Shown: positions 22,335 through 31,976, counted from the stretch's first letter. The stretch is 64,000 nucleotides of DNA from Thauera sp. UBA6194 (GCA_002422685.1 DITC01000054.1:97540-161539); one strand, 5' to 3'. Numbers and translations are program-made. The notes: generated by a model not told the origin, from the sequence alone.

Positions 22335-22829
22335 TCAACGGCCGCGATGCAGGGTGTAGCGTCCCGTGCCGATCACGCGGCCTTCGGTGTTGAACGACAC
22401 GGTGAAAAACTCGGGCTCGTTGTTGCCCGCGAACCCGTGCGAAAACTTCCACTCCCAGACCGTCTCCTGCTTGAGCGCGAAGAACTGGCTGGAGGCAGGC
22501 TTGCCGAGCAGGCGGCGAATCTCGTCGGGGTTCATGCCCTTCTCGATGCGCGCGAAGGTCTGCTCGTTGATGACCTGGTCGATGGCGCGCAGGATCTGGT
22601 CCGGGCCGATCGTGATCATGAAGCACTCGATGCCCTCGGGCTGGCGGCTGAACTCCCAGGTCGTCGAGCCGTCGGTGTTTTTCCACTCCATGTGCGGCGG
22701 GCCGAAGCGCTCGCGCACCTCGGCAGCCGTGGACACACCGGGCTGGAGTTCCTTCACGTTGATGTAGTCGCAGGCGGTGATGCCGATCGCCGACAGCAGC
22801 CCGCACAACCAGACGATGAAACGCTTCAT
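22335..22829 (-). CDS. BamE/SmpA-like lipoprotein, paralogue
   Basis: A 164-residue lipoprotein with signal peptide MKRFIVWLCGLLSAIGITAC (lipobox ITAC). The mature part repeats the SmpA/OmlA pattern: QPGVSTAAEVRERFGPPHM with TDGSTTWEFSRQPEG, then RIEKGMNPDEIRRLLGKPAS with TVWEWKFSHG. The GxSTAAEVRxRFGPP motif is characteristic of the fold. The ATG has AGGAGA upstream; an earlier start at 22904 would bury the signal peptide. First gene of the two-gene lipoprotein operon; the role is unknown. Confidence 0.78.
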   Translation of the reverse strand: MKRFIVWLCGLLSAIGITACDYINVKELQPGVSTAAEVRERFGPPHMEWKNTDGSTTWEFSRQPEGIECFMITIGPDQILRAIDQVINEQTFARIEKGMNPDEIRRLLGKPASSQFFALKQETVWEWKFSHGFAGNNEPEFFTVSFNTEGRVIGTGRYTLHRGR

Positions 22830-23025
22830 GCTCGCTCTCCTGACCTCCGCGCCCACAGCCGCGGCTGTTCGAGGCCGGCGGCGGTGGCGGGATTGACCGC
22901 TCACCGCTCGTCCCCATGCCCCGAGGATCGTTCATGACCGCCGGATTTGCAATGCCCCGGCTGTGAGCTTTTGCAATCGACACCCTGTTGCTTGGCGCGC
23001 GAAGCAGGCTGGCCCGGCGGCGCCG

Positions 23026-23062
23026 AAAACAAAGGGCCGGCCGGGACTGCCCCGACCGGCCC
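23026..23062 (-). terminator. Intrinsic terminator after livK-like gene
   Basis: On the minus strand a 12-base-pair GC stem (arms 23051-23062 and 23034-23045, one G-U pair) with a five-base loop, followed by TTTGTTTTC. It lies about 47 bases past the stop of the binding-protein gene and ends the liv operon. Confidence 0.88.
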
Positions 23063-23108
23063 TGGTCGAACACGGCGCACGAACGGCATGCGCCCTGCCC
23101 GCTCGCGC

Positions 23109-24314
23109 TTACTGCATGTCGGCGACCGACTCGTAGCCCGTGCCGCTGACCTTGAAGAAGGCGTACTTGCCCGGCACATCGCCGGCGGCATCGAACTCGT
23201 GGTCGCCGCCGGCGCCCTTGTAGTCGATGTCCTTGCCCTCGGCGATCAGCTGCTTGGCCTTGGCCCACTCGCCCGCCATGATCGGCTCGCCCGGCGCCAT
23301 CGCCACCGCACGCAGCGATTCGGCCAGTTTCGCCTTGTCGCCACCGGCCTTCTCGATCGCCAGCGCGGCGAGGAAGGCGGCATCGTACGAGGTGGTGGCG
23401 AACACCGCGTCGATGTTCTCGCCGGCGGCCTTGTAGGCCTTGTTGAAGTTGTCGAGCGAGGCGGACGCCTCACCGACCGGCGCCGAGACGAAGAAGCCAT
23501 CGAGGTTCTGCGCGCCGATCGACTTGACCAGGCCTTCGGACTTCATGCCGTCGGCACCGACGAAGGTCTTGAAGAAGCCGTTCTCCAGCGACTGACGCAG
23601 GATGGTCAGGCCGGTGCCGTCGCCGTAGTCGAAGATCACCAGGGTGTCGGCACCACCACGGGCGAGCGTGGCGAGCTCGGAGCGGTAGGAGGCCTTGCCC
23701 TCCTCGTGGCCCGAGTAGCCGGCGAGGGTGCCGCCGTTGGCCTCGAACTCGGCCTTGAAGGATTCCGCCAGGCCCTTGCCGTAGTCGTTGTTCAGGTAGG
23801 CCACCGCGACCTTTTCGATGCCACGCGCCTTGAGCGTGCGCGCCAGCGCGCGCCCCTGGTAGTCGTCGGACGGCAACGTGCGGAAGACGAGGTCCTTGTC
23901 GGCGAGCTTGGTGATCTCGGGCGAGGTGCCCGAGGGGGTGATCAGCAGCACGCCCGCGGGCACGGCGACCGAGTTCGCGGTCGCGAGCACCGCGCCCGAG
24001 CAGGCCGGGCCGACGATGGCGAGCACGCGGTCGATGTTGACCGCCTTGGTGGCGGTGTCGGTGGCGTTCTGCGGGTTGCAGGCGCTGTCGCCGAGCACGG
24101 CCTCGAGCTTGCCGCCATTGAGAATGCCGCCTTGCTCGTTGACGTGGGCCACGGCCAGCTTGGACGCCGCCGCCATCGGCGGGGCGAGCGCCGCGATCGG
24201 GCCGGAGATGGCCGCCATCAGGCCGATCTTGACGTCCTGGGCGTGGGCCGGCGCAGCAACGACAGCGGCGCCGAGTACGGCACCAACCAGACCTGCGATT
24301 GTTTTTCTCTTCAC
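23109..24314 (-). CDS. livK: Branched-chain amino acid ABC transporter, periplasmic binding protein
   Basis: A 401-residue periplasmic type I binding protein. From the GTG at 24314 it begins with KRKTIAGLVGAVLGA, a signal peptide ending at AHAQ, then the family opening VKIGLMAAISGPIAALAPPM and later GPACSGAVLATANSVA, SGTSPEITKLADKDLVFRT and DDYQGRALARTL. It delivers leucine, isoleucine, valine or a related amino acid to LivHM. The GTG has a GAGGTGA site; an upstream ATG at 24419 would put 35 residues before the signal peptide. Last gene of livGFHMK, followed by a terminator. Confidence 0.88.
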   Translation of the reverse strand: MKRKTIAGLVGAVLGAAVVAAPAHAQDVKIGLMAAISGPIAALAPPMAAASKLAVAHVNEQGGILNGGKLEAVLGDSACNPQNATDTATKAVNIDRVLAIVGPACSGAVLATANSVAVPAGVLLITPSGTSPEITKLADKDLVFRTLPSDDYQGRALARTLKARGIEKVAVAYLNNDYGKGLAESFKAEFEANGGTLAGYSGHEEGKASYRSELATLARGGADTLVIFDYGDGTGLTILRQSLENGFFKTFVGADGMKSEGLVKSIGAQNLDGFFVSAPVGEASASLDNFNKAYKAAGENIDAVFATTSYDAAFLAALAIEKAGGDKAKLAESLRAVAMAPGEPIMAGEWAKAKQLIAEGKDIDYKGAGGDHEFDAAGDVPGKYAFFKVSGTGYESVADMQ

Positions 24315-24425
24315 CTTGTCACCTCTCCTGTATGTGCCGAAGCACCTCATGAACCCGGCAGGCCCATCCGGGCCCGCCACGATTGTTCGCTCCACTTCAT
24401 CCGCACAGCCCTGGCGCACCGGCCA

Positions 24426-25370
24426 TCAGCGATGCGGCGGCGCGCCCGGCTGGCGCTCGGGCAGGATGCCCTCGGGACGGAAGCGCAGCACCAGCTGCAG
24501 CGTCAGACCGATGATGAAAACGCGCGCGTACTTGGCCTGCACCGCGACCTCGGTGGGCAGGCGGTCGGTGAGCAGCTCGGACACCGACCAGATGATCCAG
24601 ATCACCGCGGCGCCGAGGATGGCGCCGCGGTTGTTCCCCGAGCCGCCGAGGATCAGCATGATCCAGATCAGGAAGGTGGCGATCATCGGGTCGATCGCCT
24701 CGGGTGTGACCGAGCGGTTGAAATGCACGAACAGCGCGCCCGCCAGCCCCATCAGCGCCGAGCCGAACACGAAGGCCTGCAGCCGGCGCGCCTCGACCTG
24801 CTTGCCCATCGCCGCGGCGGCGAGCTCGTTGTCGCGGATCGCGCGCATCATGCGGCCCCAGGGCGACTTCACCTGGCGCTCGACGAGCAGGTAGGCGACC
24901 AGCACCAGCGTGGCCACAATCGCCAGATAGGCAATCTGCGAGGGCATGTAGTCGAGATCGCCGAAGGGGCGCGGGATGCCTGTCACGCCGCGCACGCCGC
25001 CGGTGAGCCAGCCTTCGGTGCGGATCACCAGGCGGATGATCTCAGCGACGCCGATGGTGGCGATGGCGAGGTAGTCGGAGCGGAAGCGCAGGCAGATCTT
25101 GCCGATCGGCCACGCGATCAAGGCCGCGGCAGCCATCGCCGCCAGCCAGCCCACCACCAGCGGCAGCTCGTAGCCGCCCAGCCGGCCGCTCGCGGGCAAG
25201 CTGGTGAGGATGGCCGAAGCGTAGGCGCCGACCGCGAAGAAGCCTGCGATGCCGGCGTTGAACAGCCCGGTGAAGCCCCACTGGATGTTCAGCCCGAGCG
25301 CGAGCAGCGCATAGATGCCGATCAGGATGGCCATGAAGACCGCGTAGTTGGCGAGTCCGAGCAGATCCAT
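24426..25370 (-). CDS. livM: Branched-chain amino acid ABC transporter permease LivM
   Basis: A 314-residue inner-membrane permease. NIQWGFTGLFNAGIAGFFAVGAYA and GRMMRAIRDNELAAAAMGKQ (the coupling loop that contacts the ATPases) are LivM hallmarks; KLHFN-type FVHFNRSVTPEAIDPMIATF follows. It forms the channel with LivH. Its ATG overlaps the livH stop in TGATG, so translation is coupled. A longer reading from 25640 is a frame shadow of livH. Confidence 0.93.
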   Translation of the reverse strand: MDLLGLANYAVFMAILIGIYALLALGLNIQWGFTGLFNAGIAGFFAVGAYASAILTSLPASGRLGGYELPLVVGWLAAMAAAALIAWPIGKICLRFRSDYLAIATIGVAEIIRLVIRTEGWLTGGVRGVTGIPRPFGDLDYMPSQIAYLAIVATLVLVAYLLVERQVKSPWGRMMRAIRDNELAAAAMGKQVEARRLQAFVFGSALMGLAGALFVHFNRSVTPEAIDPMIATFLIWIMLILGGSGNNRGAILGAAVIWIIWSVSELLTDRLPTEVAVQAKYARVFIIGLTLQLVLRFRPEGILPERQPGAPPHR

Positions 25371-26239
25371 CAGAGCACCTTGCCGTTGAGCAGCCCGCGC
25401 GGGCGGACGAGCAGGATCAGCAGCAACAGCACGAAAGCGGTGGCCGCCTTGTACTGCGCCGGCAGGATGAAGATCGACATCTCCTCGGCGACACCCACGA
25501 TCAGGCCGCCGAGCACCGCGCCCTCTACCCGGCCCACGCCGCCGAGGATGGCGGCGGCGAACATCGGCAGCAGCACCTGCCAGCCCATCATCGACTGCAG
25601 CTCGTTGTTGATGCCGAGCATGAAGCCCGAGGCCGCGCACAGCGCGCCGACGATCGCCCAGGTCAGCATGGTGACCTTGCGGTTATCCACGCCCGACAGC
25701 CGCGCCAGATCCGGGTTGTCGGACATCGCGCGCATCGCCTTGCCCCAGCGCGAGTGGCGCAGAAAGAGCGTGAGACCGACCACGATCAGCACCACCGCGG
25801 CGAGCGTGTACAGCTCGCGGTCGCGCAGCAGGATGCCGAAGTAGTCGTCCGGACGCACGATGCCGGTGGCGTAGGTGCGCGGATCGACGCCGAACACCAC
25901 CTGCACCACCGCGCGCAGCATCAGCGCGACGCCGAGCGAGGCCATCACGGTCATGATCTTGGGCCGCGCCTTCAGGTAATCGTAGAACAGCTTGTCGACG
26001 ACGATCGCCACCACCGCGACCGCCGCCATCGCGACCGGCAGCGCCGCCCACGGGGTGAGCCCGGCGGTAACCAGCGCGAGCGCGATGAAGGCGCCGAGCG
26101 TGGCCATGTCGCCATGGGCGAAGTGGGCGAAGCGCAGGATGCCGAACACCAGCGTGATGCCGATCGCGCCCACCGCGTAGACCGAGCCGAGCACGATGCC
26201 GGGCACGAGGTGGAAGTTGAGGAATTCGAGAAAGCTCAT
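25370..26239 (-). CDS. livH: Branched-chain amino acid ABC transporter permease LivH
   Basis: A 289-residue inner-membrane permease starting MSFLEFLNFHLVPGIVLGSV, with GITLVFGILRFAHFAHGDMA, the coupling loop SRWGKAMRAMSDNPDLARLSG and the C-terminal GGVGRVEGAVLGGLIVGVAEE typical of LivH. It partners with LivM and takes energy from LivF and LivG. It starts 15 bases after the livF stop, preceded by GAGGGAG. Confidence 0.94.
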   Translation of the reverse strand: MSFLEFLNFHLVPGIVLGSVYAVGAIGITLVFGILRFAHFAHGDMATLGAFIALALVTAGLTPWAALPVAMAAVAVVAIVVDKLFYDYLKARPKIMTVMASLGVALMLRAVVQVVFGVDPRTYATGIVRPDDYFGILLRDRELYTLAAVVLIVVGLTLFLRHSRWGKAMRAMSDNPDLARLSGVDNRKVTMLTWAIVGALCAASGFMLGINNELQSMMGWQVLLPMFAAAILGGVGRVEGAVLGGLIVGVAEEMSIFILPAQYKAATAFVLLLLILLVRPRGLLNGKVL

Positions 26240-26254
26240 GTGTGCCGGACTCCC

Positions 26255-26959
26255 TCAACCGCCGAGGAACATTTCGGCCACCTCGCGATCGGCGAGCAGG
26301 GCCTGGCCCGTGCCCTCGTGGCGATTGGCGCCGGTGGCGAGCACGTAGCCGCGGTCGCAGAAGGCGAGCGCCTGCTTGGCGTGCTGCTCGACGAGCAGAA
26401 TGGAGACACCGGCGTCGCGCACGTCGCGGGTGATCTGGAAGATCTGTTCCATGTATTTGGGCGAGAGGCCGGCGGTGGGTTCGTCGAGCAGCAGCAGCTT
26501 GGGATCGAGCATCAGCGCGCGCCCCATCGCCACCATCTGGCGCTGGCCGCCGGAGAGGTCGCCGGCGAGGTTCTTGCGCTTGGCCTTGAGGTCGGGAAAG
26601 AGCCCATACACGCGGTCGTAGGCGGCGGAGAGGTCGCCGCGGCGCAGGAAGGCGCCCATCTCGAAGTTCTCGTGCACCGTCATCTCGCGGAACACGTTGT
26701 CGACTTGCGGCACATAGCAGATGCCGCGCTGCACGATGCGGTCGGGCGCCCAGGCGGTGATGTCCTCGCCGTCGAACACGATGTGGCCGCCGCGGATGGC
26801 GAGCAGGCCGAACACCGACTTCATCGCGGTGGATTTGCCCGCGCCGTTGGGGCCGACGATGACCACGATCTCGCGCTCGCCCACGGTCATCGACACCCCG
26901 TGCAGGATGTCGGCGTCGCCGTAGCCGCCGCGCACGTCCTTCATGTCGAGCAGCGCCAT
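26255..26959 (-). CDS. livF: Branched-chain amino acid ABC transporter ATPase LivF
   Basis: A 234-residue cytoplasmic ATPase with Walker A GPNGAGKS (~residue 37), ABC signature LSGGQRQM, Walker B LLLLDEPTAGLSP and the switch His in LLVEQHAKQAL, a LivF-specific stretch. It works as a heterodimer with LivG on the LivHM channel. The ATG overlaps the livG stop (TGATG). The in-frame extension to 27151 is a shadow within livG. Confidence 0.94.
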   Translation of the reverse strand: MALLDMKDVRGGYGDADILHGVSMTVGEREIVVIVGPNGAGKSTAMKSVFGLLAIRGGHIVFDGEDITAWAPDRIVQRGICYVPQVDNVFREMTVHENFEMGAFLRRGDLSAAYDRVYGLFPDLKAKRKNLAGDLSGGQRQMVAMGRALMLDPKLLLLDEPTAGLSPKYMEQIFQITRDVRDAGVSILLVEQHAKQALAFCDRGYVLATGANRHEGTGQALLADREVAEMFLGG

Positions 26960-27798
26960 CACACGTCCTCCCGGTGAAGTTCCTGCTCGCGCAGTTTCTC
27001 CACCTCGGGATCGTGCTCGGCGGCCTCGCGCTCGACCGCGGTCGGCGTCTCGCCGAGGTAGGCCTCGAGCACGCGGGAATCCGAGCGCACGGTGTGGAAG
27101 TCGCCCTCGATCAGCACCTTGCCCTCGGCCATGCACACCACCGGCGCGCACAGCTTCTCGATCATCTCCATGTCGTGTTCGATGAGGATGAAGGTGTAGC
27201 CGCGCTCGCGGTTGAGGATGAGGATCTTCTCCTCGAGCTTGCGCAGCAGGGTGCGGTTGACGCCAGCGGCGGGCTCGTCGAGCAGCACCAGTTTGGCGTC
27301 GGTCATCATCGTGCGGCCGAGCTCGAGCAGCTTCTTCTGCCCACCGGAGAGGTTGCCGGCGCGCTCGTCGGCGACGTGCTCGAGCTCCAGGAAGGCGAGC
27401 GTGGCGTCGGCCTTCTCGCGCACCGCCTCTTCGGCGGCGCGCACCTTGCCGGCGGCGAACCAGTTGGCGAACAGGTTCTCGCCCGGCTGGGCCGACGGCA
27501 CCATCATCAGGTTCTCGCGCGCGCTGAGGTTGTGGAACTCATGCGGAATCTGGAAGGTGCGCACCAGGCCCTTGTGGAAGAGCGCGTCGGTCGACAGCGG
27601 CGTGACATCCTCGCCGAGGAAGCGGATCGTGCCCGACGTCGGCTGCAGGGCCCCCGCGATGAGGTTGAACAGCGTGGTCTTGCCTGCGCCGTTGGGGCCG
27701 ATGAGGCCGAGGATCTCACCCTTGTTGACCTTGAGGGTGCAGCCATCGACGGCACGAAAGCCGCCGAAGGCTTTGACCAGGCCATCCACTTCGAGCAT
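26959..27798 (-). CDS. livG: Branched-chain amino acid ABC transporter ATPase LivG
   Basis: A 279-residue ATPase, first gene of the operon livG-livF-livH-livM-livK. Walker A is GPNGAGKTTLFN (~residue 36), followed by the LivG-type VRTFQIPHEFHNLSARENLM, signature LSGGQKKLLELGR, Walker B LVLLDEPAAGVN and IEHDMEMIEKLC. The C-terminus carries an unusual charged tail of ~30 residues (TAVEREAAEHDPEVEKLREQ) beyond the usual end. The ATG at 27798 is preceded by AAGGAA; an upstream frame to 27864 has no support. Confidence 0.92.
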   Translation of the reverse strand: MLEVDGLVKAFGGFRAVDGCTLKVNKGEILGLIGPNGAGKTTLFNLIAGALQPTSGTIRFLGEDVTPLSTDALFHKGLVRTFQIPHEFHNLSARENLMMVPSAQPGENLFANWFAAGKVRAAEEAVREKADATLAFLELEHVADERAGNLSGGQKKLLELGRTMMTDAKLVLLDEPAAGVNRTLLRKLEEKILILNRERGYTFILIEHDMEMIEKLCAPVVCMAEGKVLIEGDFHTVRSDSRVLEAYLGETPTAVEREAAEHDPEVEKLREQELHREDV

Positions 27799-28019
27799 AG
27801 CGTCGGTTTTTCCTTGCGCCAGACGGGGCCGGCAAGGCCGGCGCTGAACCACGGCGCGCGGCATCGAGCCCGAGCGCCATGACGATGATTCGGTTGGGTG
27901 TTTCGGCGCCTAAGGTAGTCGAAGCGCGGCGGCGAAAAAATCAGGGCCAACCACTATGCCGGCGAAGGTGCCGACCACGCTGCGCTCGGGCCACCACCCG
28001 ACGCAGCGGCGGCCCCGCC

Positions 28020-29216
28020 TCAGCGCCGCGCCTTCGGCAAGCGCAGCCACAGCAGCCAGGTCAGCAGCCCCAAGGCGGCGAACATCGCCATGCCACCGGC
28101 CAGGCTGAGCGTGCTGCCCCACAGCAGCGGCGCGGTCGTGCCCGCGGTCACGGCATTCAGGCCGATCTGCAGGAAGCTCTGGCAACTCGAGGCCATGCCG
28201 CGGCGCGCAGGGAACAGCTCGAGCGCGAGCAGGCTCATGGCCGGCATCGCGATCGACATGCCGAGGCTGAACACCCCGATCGGCAGCACCGACTGCGGCA
28301 CGCCCGGCGGCAGCAGCCCGGACACGCCGAGGTTGAGCATCACCGCCACGAACATCAGCGCAAAGCCGGTCGCCACGGTGCGGATCTGCGACCATCGCCC
28401 GGCCACGCGCTCGGACAACACCGAGCCGATCATCATGCCGGCCACTGCCGGCCCGAACAGCCAGATGAAGCCGCCGCTGCCCAGGCCGAGGTGTTCGATG
28501 ATGAACATGGGCGCGGACAGCACGTACACGAAAAAGCCGTTGAAGTTGAGCGCGATGCCCGCGGCCAGCAGCATGAAGGCCGGGTGCGAGAACACGCTCG
28601 CGTAACCGCGCAGCAGGCTCATCGGGTGCAGCGGCTGGCGCGACTCGGCGTCCAGCGTCTCGGGCAGGAAGCGCCACACCATCCAGCTCAGGAAGGCACC
28701 GAACACGGCCAGGAAGACGAAGATCGAGCGCCACCCGGCAAGCGCCAGCAGCCCGGCACCGACCATGGGCGCGACCGCCGGGGCGAGCGCGAAGATCAGC
28801 ATCACCCGCGACATCAGCCGCTGCGCCTGCGGCCCCTCGTGCAGGTCGCGCACCACCGCACGACCGACGACCACCCCTGCGCCGCCGCTCACGCCCTGCA
28901 ACGCGCGCCCCAGCCACAGCCACTCGATGCTCGGCGCCAGCGCACAGATCAGCGAGGCGAGCGCGAACACCCCGGTGAGCAGCAGCAGCACGCGACGGCG
29001 GCCAAAACGGTCGGCGAGCGCGCCATGCCACAGCACCATCAGCGCCAGCGCGCCCATGTAGACGGTGAGCGTCTGCTGCACCTCCAGCCGGGTGGCGCCG
29101 AGCGCTGCGGCGATGTGCGGGAACGCGGGCAGGTAGGCATCGATCGCGAACGGTCCGATGGCCGAGAGCATCGCCAGCATGAAGGCGAGGCGGTCAATGG
29201 AGGGGGTCTTTGTCAT
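28020..29216 (-). CDS. Bcr/CflA family multidrug exporter (MFS)
   Basis: A 398-residue, twelve-helix MFS protein of the drug:H+ antiporter-1 type. IDAYLPAFPHIAAALGA near the start, HGALADRFGRRRVLL between helices 2 and 3, and GRALQGVSGGAGVVVGRAVV in helix 4-5 are characteristic of the Bcr/CflA subfamily, which exports bicyclomycin, chloramphenicol or sulfonamide-type compounds. The native substrate is unknown. It stands alone between the liv operon and comM. Confidence 0.86.
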   Translation of the reverse strand: MTKTPSIDRLAFMLAMLSAIGPFAIDAYLPAFPHIAAALGATRLEVQQTLTVYMGALALMVLWHGALADRFGRRRVLLLLTGVFALASLICALAPSIEWLWLGRALQGVSGGAGVVVGRAVVRDLHEGPQAQRLMSRVMLIFALAPAVAPMVGAGLLALAGWRSIFVFLAVFGAFLSWMVWRFLPETLDAESRQPLHPMSLLRGYASVFSHPAFMLLAAGIALNFNGFFVYVLSAPMFIIEHLGLGSGGFIWLFGPAVAGMMIGSVLSERVAGRWSQIRTVATGFALMFVAVMLNLGVSGLLPPGVPQSVLPIGVFSLGMSIAMPAMSLLALELFPARRGMASSCQSFLQIGLNAVTAGTTAPLLWGSTLSLAGGMAMFAALGLLTWLLWLRLPKARR

Positions 29217-29286
29217 CTCTGCCTTTTGGACTGCACGCGCTCACGCCCCGGCGCACCATGGCGCGCCACGAACGCGCGGGTCGGGC

Positions 29287-30789
29287 TCAGCGGCTGTCCA
29301 GACTGCGGCGATACTGGATCGCCTCGGCAACCTGTGCCGCACCGGGGCGCTCGGCAGCGGCCAGATCGGCGAGCGTGCGCGCCACCCGAAGCACGCGATG
29401 ATACGCCCTCGCCGACAGCTTCAGGCGCTGCATGGCCTGGCCCAGCAGCGCCTCTCCGCCCGGATCGGGCTGGCAATACTGCTCCACGCTGCCGGCCGGC
29501 AGATCGGCATTCGCGCACCCCTGCCGCGCGAGCTGCGCCGCCCGCGCCACCTGCACCCGGGCCCGCACCGCCGCGGACGTCTCGCCTGCAGGGCTGCGCA
29601 CGAGCGCCTCGGGCGCGATCGCCGGCACCTCGACCACCAGGTCGATGCGATCGAGCAGCGGCCCCGACAAGCGGGCGCGGTAGCGTGCGATCTGGTCGGG
29701 CGTGCACCGGCAAGGATGCTGCGGGTCGCCGTGGTGGCCGCAGGGGCAGGGATTCATGGCCGCGACGAGCTGAAAGCGCGCCGGAAACTCCGCCCGCCGG
29801 CGCGCGCGCGATATGGTGATGGCGCCGGTCTCGAGCGGCTCGCGCAGCGACTCGAGCACGCGCCGGTCGAACTCGGGCAGCTCGTCGAGGAACAGCACCC
29901 CGCGATGCGCCATGGAGATCTCGCCCGGGCGCGGCACCGCGCCACCGCCGACCAGCGCCGCCGCCGAGGCGGAGTGATGTGGCGCGCGGAACGGGCGGCG
30001 CCCCCAGGCGCGCACGTCGAAGCTGCCTTCGATCGACGCGACCGCAGCGGCCTCGATCGCTTCCTCCTCGCTCATCGGCGGCAGCACGCCGGGCAGGCGC
30101 TGCGCCAGCATCGACTTGCCGGTGCCGGGCGGGCCGAACAGCAGCAGCGAATGCCCGCCGCCAGCCGCGACCTCCAGCGCGCGGCGCGCCTGCAGCTGGC
30201 CACGCACGTCGGCCAGATCGGGCAGCGCCGGGCTCGCCGCCGCAGGCGGGCTGGCCTCGGGCGGGCGCATCAGGGCGGTGTGTCCGTTCAGGTGAGCGCA
30301 CACCGCGAGCAGGCTGGCGGCCGGCAGCACCTCCGCGCGCTGTGCCAGCGCCGCCTCGGTGGCGTTGCCCGCCGGCAGCACCAGCCCGCGCCCCGCCCGC
30401 ACAGCGGCCAGGGCGGCGGCCAGCACGCCGCGCACCGGGCGCAGGTCGCCGTTCAGCGACAACTCACCGCAGAACTCGAGCGCTCCGATACGCTCCATGG
30501 CGACCTGCCCCGAGGCGGCGAGAATGCCGACCGCGATCGCGAGATCGAAGCGCCCGCCTTCCTTGGGCAGGTCGGCGGGCGCGAGATTGACGGTGATACG
30601 GCGCTGGGGAAATTCGAACTGGGACGACTGAATGGCGGCCCGCACCCGATCGCGCGCCTCGCGCACCTCGGTGTCGGGCAGGCCGACGAGGCTGAAGGCG
30701 GGCAGGCCGTTGGCAAGATGGACTTCGACCGTGACCTCGGGCGCAGCCAGCCCTTCGAGCGCACGGGTGCGCACGAGCGCGAGCGACAT
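29287..30789 (-). CDS. comM: ComM/YifB family Mg-chelatase-like AAA+ helicase
   Basis: A 500-residue cytoplasmic AAA+ ATPase. The N-terminal Lon-like domain (SLALVRTRALEGLAAPEVTV, FSLVGLPDTEVREARDRVRA) precedes Walker A FGPPGTGKSMLAQRLPG (~residue 220), Walker B VLFLDELPEF, and the zinc-binding-like NPCPCGHHGDPQHPCRCTP unique to this family. ComM drives branch migration of incoming DNA during natural transformation in Vibrio and Acinetobacter; the same role is likely here but no other competence gene is in the window. Confidence 0.93.
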   Translation of the reverse strand: MSLALVRTRALEGLAAPEVTVEVHLANGLPAFSLVGLPDTEVREARDRVRAAIQSSQFEFPQRRITVNLAPADLPKEGGRFDLAIAVGILAASGQVAMERIGALEFCGELSLNGDLRPVRGVLAAALAAVRAGRGLVLPAGNATEAALAQRAEVLPAASLLAVCAHLNGHTALMRPPEASPPAAASPALPDLADVRGQLQARRALEVAAGGGHSLLLFGPPGTGKSMLAQRLPGVLPPMSEEEAIEAAAVASIEGSFDVRAWGRRPFRAPHHSASAAALVGGGAVPRPGEISMAHRGVLFLDELPEFDRRVLESLREPLETGAITISRARRRAEFPARFQLVAAMNPCPCGHHGDPQHPCRCTPDQIARYRARLSGPLLDRIDLVVEVPAIAPEALVRSPAGETSAAVRARVQVARAAQLARQGCANADLPAGSVEQYCQPDPGGEALLGQAMQRLKLSARAYHRVLRVARTLADLAAAERPGAAQVAEAIQYRRSLDSR

Positions 30790-30960
30790 GGGTATCTCCA
30801 GACCGGACGGAGCGCCAGTCTAGCGGAGACACCGCACATGACAAAGCAATTACTCGAATCGCATCAGCGCGGCGTCAGTCCCGGTGAGCCATGCGATCCC
30901 GCGCTGCCTGTTCGCACAGCGCGCGGATTGGGCGCACCTGGGCGCGCCACGGACCGAAGC

Positions 30961-31212
30961 TCAGGCCTTGTCGCCCTGCGCGAGCCGGGCTTCGAGCTCG
31001 GCGACGCGCGCCTCGAGCTCGGCCAGCTTCTGGCGGGCATGGGCGAGGACTTCACGCTGGATCTCGAATTCATCGCGGGTGACCAGGTCGAGCTTGCCGA
31101 AGGCGCTGCCGAGCATGGCCTTGGCGTTCTTTTCGATGTCACGCACCGGGCTGTTGGCCGCGATTTCGGAAAGCTTTGCGCCGATTTCGTCGAGGAAGCG
31201 GGGAGTGCTCAT
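30961..31212 (-). CDS. ubiK: Ubiquinone biosynthesis accessory factor UbiK (YqiC/BMFP)
   Basis: An 83-residue protein: an N-terminal helix (RFLDEIGAKLSEIAANSPV) and a C-terminal coiled coil (ARQKLAELEARVAELEARLAQ), the BMFP layout. UbiK assists the Ubi hydroxylases of aerobic ubiquinone synthesis together with UbiJ. The motif DLVTRDEFEIQREVLA in the middle is highly typical. I chose the ATG at 31212; a TTG at 31224 is less likely. It diverges from the glnK promoter region. Confidence 0.88.
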   Translation of the reverse strand: MSTPRFLDEIGAKLSEIAANSPVRDIEKNAKAMLGSAFGKLDLVTRDEFEIQREVLAHARQKLAELEARVAELEARLAQGDKA

Positions 31213-31332
31213 GGTCGCCTGCAAGAAGGAGTGAAAACGGCACGCAGTCTAGCATGTGCGCACCGCCGGGCCGGCCCCGACGCGCCCGGCAGCGCGCCGT
31301 CCATAGCGCCGTTTGGGTCCCGCATCGAAGCG

Positions 31333-31349
31333 CGCACCAAAACGGTGCA
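31333..31349 (+). promoter_or_regulatory. NtrC-binding site upstream of glnK
   Basis: The 17 bases CGCACCAAAACGGTGCA match the enterobacterial NtrC consensus TGCAC-N7-GTGCA at all but one outer position of the half sites. It lies about 125 bases before the predicted transcription start, the usual enhancer distance for a sigma-54 promoter. Confidence 0.82.
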
Positions 31350-31365
31350 GCCGACCCCATTTCCG

Positions 31366-31384
31366 TGCGCAAATGGATTGCGCA
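31366..31384 (+). promoter_or_regulatory. Second palindrome, possible weak NtrC site
   Basis: A perfect inverted repeat TGCGCAA-ATGGA-TTGCGCA of 19 bases, about 95 bases before the predicted start. NtrC enhancers commonly come in pairs; this one departs from the consensus (GCGCA in place of GCACC), so it may be a weak site or bind something else. Confidence 0.5.
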
Positions 31385-31445
31385 GCGCAGCACAAACACC
31401 CCTCAAAACACCTGAAAGCCTTGCCGCACAGGGCTTCGAGCAAGC

Positions 31446-31460
31446 TGGCACACGATCTGC
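31446..31460 (+). promoter_or_regulatory. Sigma-54 promoter of glnK-amtB
   Basis: TGGCACACGATCTGC has the invariant -24 GG and -12 GC dinucleotides at correct spacing (consensus TGGCAC-N5-TTGC, with C for the first T). Transcription should begin near 31471, about 150 bases before glnK. With the upstream NtrC sites this forms a standard nitrogen-limitation promoter. Confidence 0.85.
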
Positions 31461-31464
31461 TTAA

Positions 31465-31962
<498 letters not shown>

Positions 31963-31976
31963 GGGAGGATCGCAAA

